A stretch of 64,000 bases of DNA from NCBI GenBank assembly GCA_964036275.1, contig OZ038435.1:22364559-22428558 (forward strand). Reading direction: 5' to 3'. Below, one piece after another: positions 62,401-64,000 of the stretch (positions within the stretch are counted from its first letter, which is position 1; each line of letters opens with the position of its first letter). The translations under genes and the position numbers were made by a program. The notes under the pieces are model-generated. The model did no database searches. It saw only the letters and a program-made list of their open reading frames with translations, and was not told where the DNA came from. This DNA comes from Litoditis marina (lineage: Eukaryota; Nematoda; Chromadorea; Rhabditida; Rhabditidae).

Positions 62401-64000
62401 TCAAGGTTCCTCCCAATTTCCCACGAGAAACGTCACTCAGTACACGCAGGGAGAACATAATTGTAATTGTCTAAACATGACCGATTTAATGTAGTAGGCC
62501 AGTGTTGATAAACCTTCTCTTACGTTACTTTCATGAAGTAATATGTTACTCATTGAGAATAATTTGATGTTTCAAGGTTCCTCCCAATTTCCCACGAGAA
62601 ACGTCACTCAGTACACGCAGGGAGAACATAATTGTAATTGTCTAAACATGACCGATTTAATGTGGTAGGCCAGTGTTGATAAACCTTCTCTTACGTTACT
62701 TTCATGAAGTAATATGTTACTCATTGAGAATAAATTGATGTTTCAAGGTTCCTCCCAATTTCCCACGAGAAACGTCACTCAGTACCGCAGGGAGAACATA
62801 ATTGTAATTGTCTAAACATGACCGATTTAATGTAGTAGGCCAGTGTTGATGAACCTTCTCTTACGTTACTTTCATGAAGTTATATGTTACTCATTGAGAA
62901 TAAATTGATGTTTCAAGGTTCCTCCCAATTTCCCACGAGAAACGTCACTCAGTACACGCAGGGAGAACATACTTGTAATTGTCTAAACATGACCGATTTA
63001 ATGTAGTAGGCCAGTGTTGATAAACCTTCTCTTACGTTACTTTCATGAAGTTATATGTTACTCATTGAGAATAAATTGATGTTTCAAGGTTCCTCCCAAT
63101 TTCCCACGAGAAACGTGACTTAGTACACGTAGGGAGAACATAATTGTAATTGTCTAAACATGACCGATTTAATGTAGTAGGCCAGTGTTGATGAACCTTC
63201 TCTTCCCTTACTTTCATGAAGTAATATGTTACTCATTGAGAATAAATTGATGTTTCAAGGTTCCTCCCAATTTCCCACGAGAAACGTCACTCAGTACACG
63301 CAGGGAGAACATAATTGTAATTGTCTAAACATGACCGATTTAATGTAGTAGGCCAGTGTTGATAAACCTTCTCTTACGTTACTTTCATGAAGTAATATGT
63401 TACTCATTGAGAATAATTTGATGTTTCAAGGTTCCTCCCAATTTCCCACGAGAAACGTCACTCAGTACACGCAGGGAGAACATAATTGTAATTGTCTAAA
63501 CATGACCGATTTAATGTGGTAGGCCAGTGTTGATAAACCTTCTCTTACGTTACTTTCATGAAGTAATATGTTACTCATTGAGAATAAATTGATGTTTCAA
63601 GGTTCCTCCCAATTTCCCACGAGAAACGTCACTCAGTACCGCAGGGAGAACATAATTGTAATTGTCTAAACATGACCGATTTAATGTAGTAGGCCAGTGT
63701 TGATGAACCTTCTCTTACGTTACTTTCATGAAGTTATATGTTACTCATTGAGAATAAATTGATGTTTCAAGGTTCCTCCCAATTTCCCACGAGAAACGTC
63801 ACTCAGTACACGCAGGGAGAACATACTTGTAATTGTCTAAACATGACCGATTTAATGTAGTAGGCCAGTGTTGATAAACCTTCTCTTACGTTACTTTCAT
63901 GAAGTTATATGTTACTCATTGAGAATAAATTGATGTTTCAAGGTTCCTCCCAATTTCCCACGAGAAACGTGACTTAGTACACGTAGGGAGAACATAATTG
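59480..64000. repeat. Higher-order repeat, 9-mer of 1537 bp with internal trimers
   Basis: The deletion variant CAGTACCGCAGG (one monomer position short of CAGTACACGCAGG) lies at 59709, 60221, 61246, 61758, 62783 and 63637. Positions 59709/61246/62783 and 60221/61758 give 1537 bp (9 monomers), with 512-bp trimer sub-spacing. The last interval (854 bp, 5 monomers) departs from the pattern. Confidence 0.87.

Larger units (their letters stand above)
49117..64000. repeat. Satellite array block 6 (about 87 monomers), open at the right edge
   Basis: The same family, uninterrupted by transposons. It changes class along its length. CAGGAAAAAC/CTTAACATG monomers dominate to about 59.4 kb. From 59.5 kb GTTTCAAGG/GAGAAACG monomers take over, many with GTCACTCAG in place of GTGACTTAG. 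The array runs off the window. Confidence 0.98.

Noticed and set aside
353..64000. Claim that this is the centromere
   Set aside because: The monomer size and dyads are suggestive, but sequence alone cannot show it. I see no CENP-B box, and many nematodes are holocentric.

Overview
This window is eukaryotic, repeat-dominated DNA with no ordinary host gene that I can support. About 51 kb of the 64 kb (roughly 300 copies by arithmetic) is one AT-rich satellite with a 170-171 bp monomer, in head-to-tail orientation throughout. The best guess for the organism is a nematode. This rests on the style of the retrotransposon Gag (capsid-like core plus one CCHC knuckle), on an RTE-type LINE C-terminus with a short tandem tail, and on the compact LTR element. 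It is inference from remembered family resemblance, not from a search.

Layout: 1-352 is non-satellite flank containing a 64-bp direct repeat, so the left edge of the array is in view. Satellite runs 353-14377. A 3.2-kb LTR retrotransposon lacking pol occupies 14378-17604, flanked by a 5-bp (or 4-bp) target duplication. Satellite resumes 17605-25306. A 7.1-kb giant inverted-repeat (foldback) element occupies 25307-32433, with a 6-bp target duplication. It has two nearly identical arms of 3.2-3.5 kb, a 498-bp centre, and a tRNA-derived SINE in the left arm only. Satellite then continues to the right edge. Along it lie two copies of one 5'-truncated RTE-like LINE (33322-33867 and 37288-37833), two copies of a 465-bp TTAA-flanked MITE (46986-47450 and 48146-48610), and a 200-N gap (48917-49116).

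The satellite is organised into several local higher-order repeats (HORs), each confined to its own zone: 12-mer 2059 bp (5.4-11 kb), 6-mer 1024 bp (20-22.5 kb), a 3966-bp segmental duplication carrying the LINE (33-39 kb), 10-mer 1707 bp (39.7-45.4 kb), a 1160-bp unit carrying the MITE (46.5-48.8 kb), 14-mer 2391 bp (52-56.7 kb) and 9-mer 1537 bp (59.5-64 kb). Transposons that landed in the array were then copied as passengers by array expansion (LINE, MITE) or remain single (LTR element, foldback).

Most notable observations: (1) a tandem set of 39-bp units between gag and the 3' LTR, each able to form a five-base-pair hairpin with a four-base loop (mostly UUCG) and showing paired compensatory changes; (2) the 7.1-kb foldback element, whose AG...CT ends and 6-bp target duplication recall Polinton/Maverick elements although no capsid, polymerase or integrase gene is visible; (3) a SINE insertion that dates the two foldback arms relative to each other; (4) a dense cluster of single-base indels at 45.48-46.44 kb that looks like unpolished sequence near the assembly gap.
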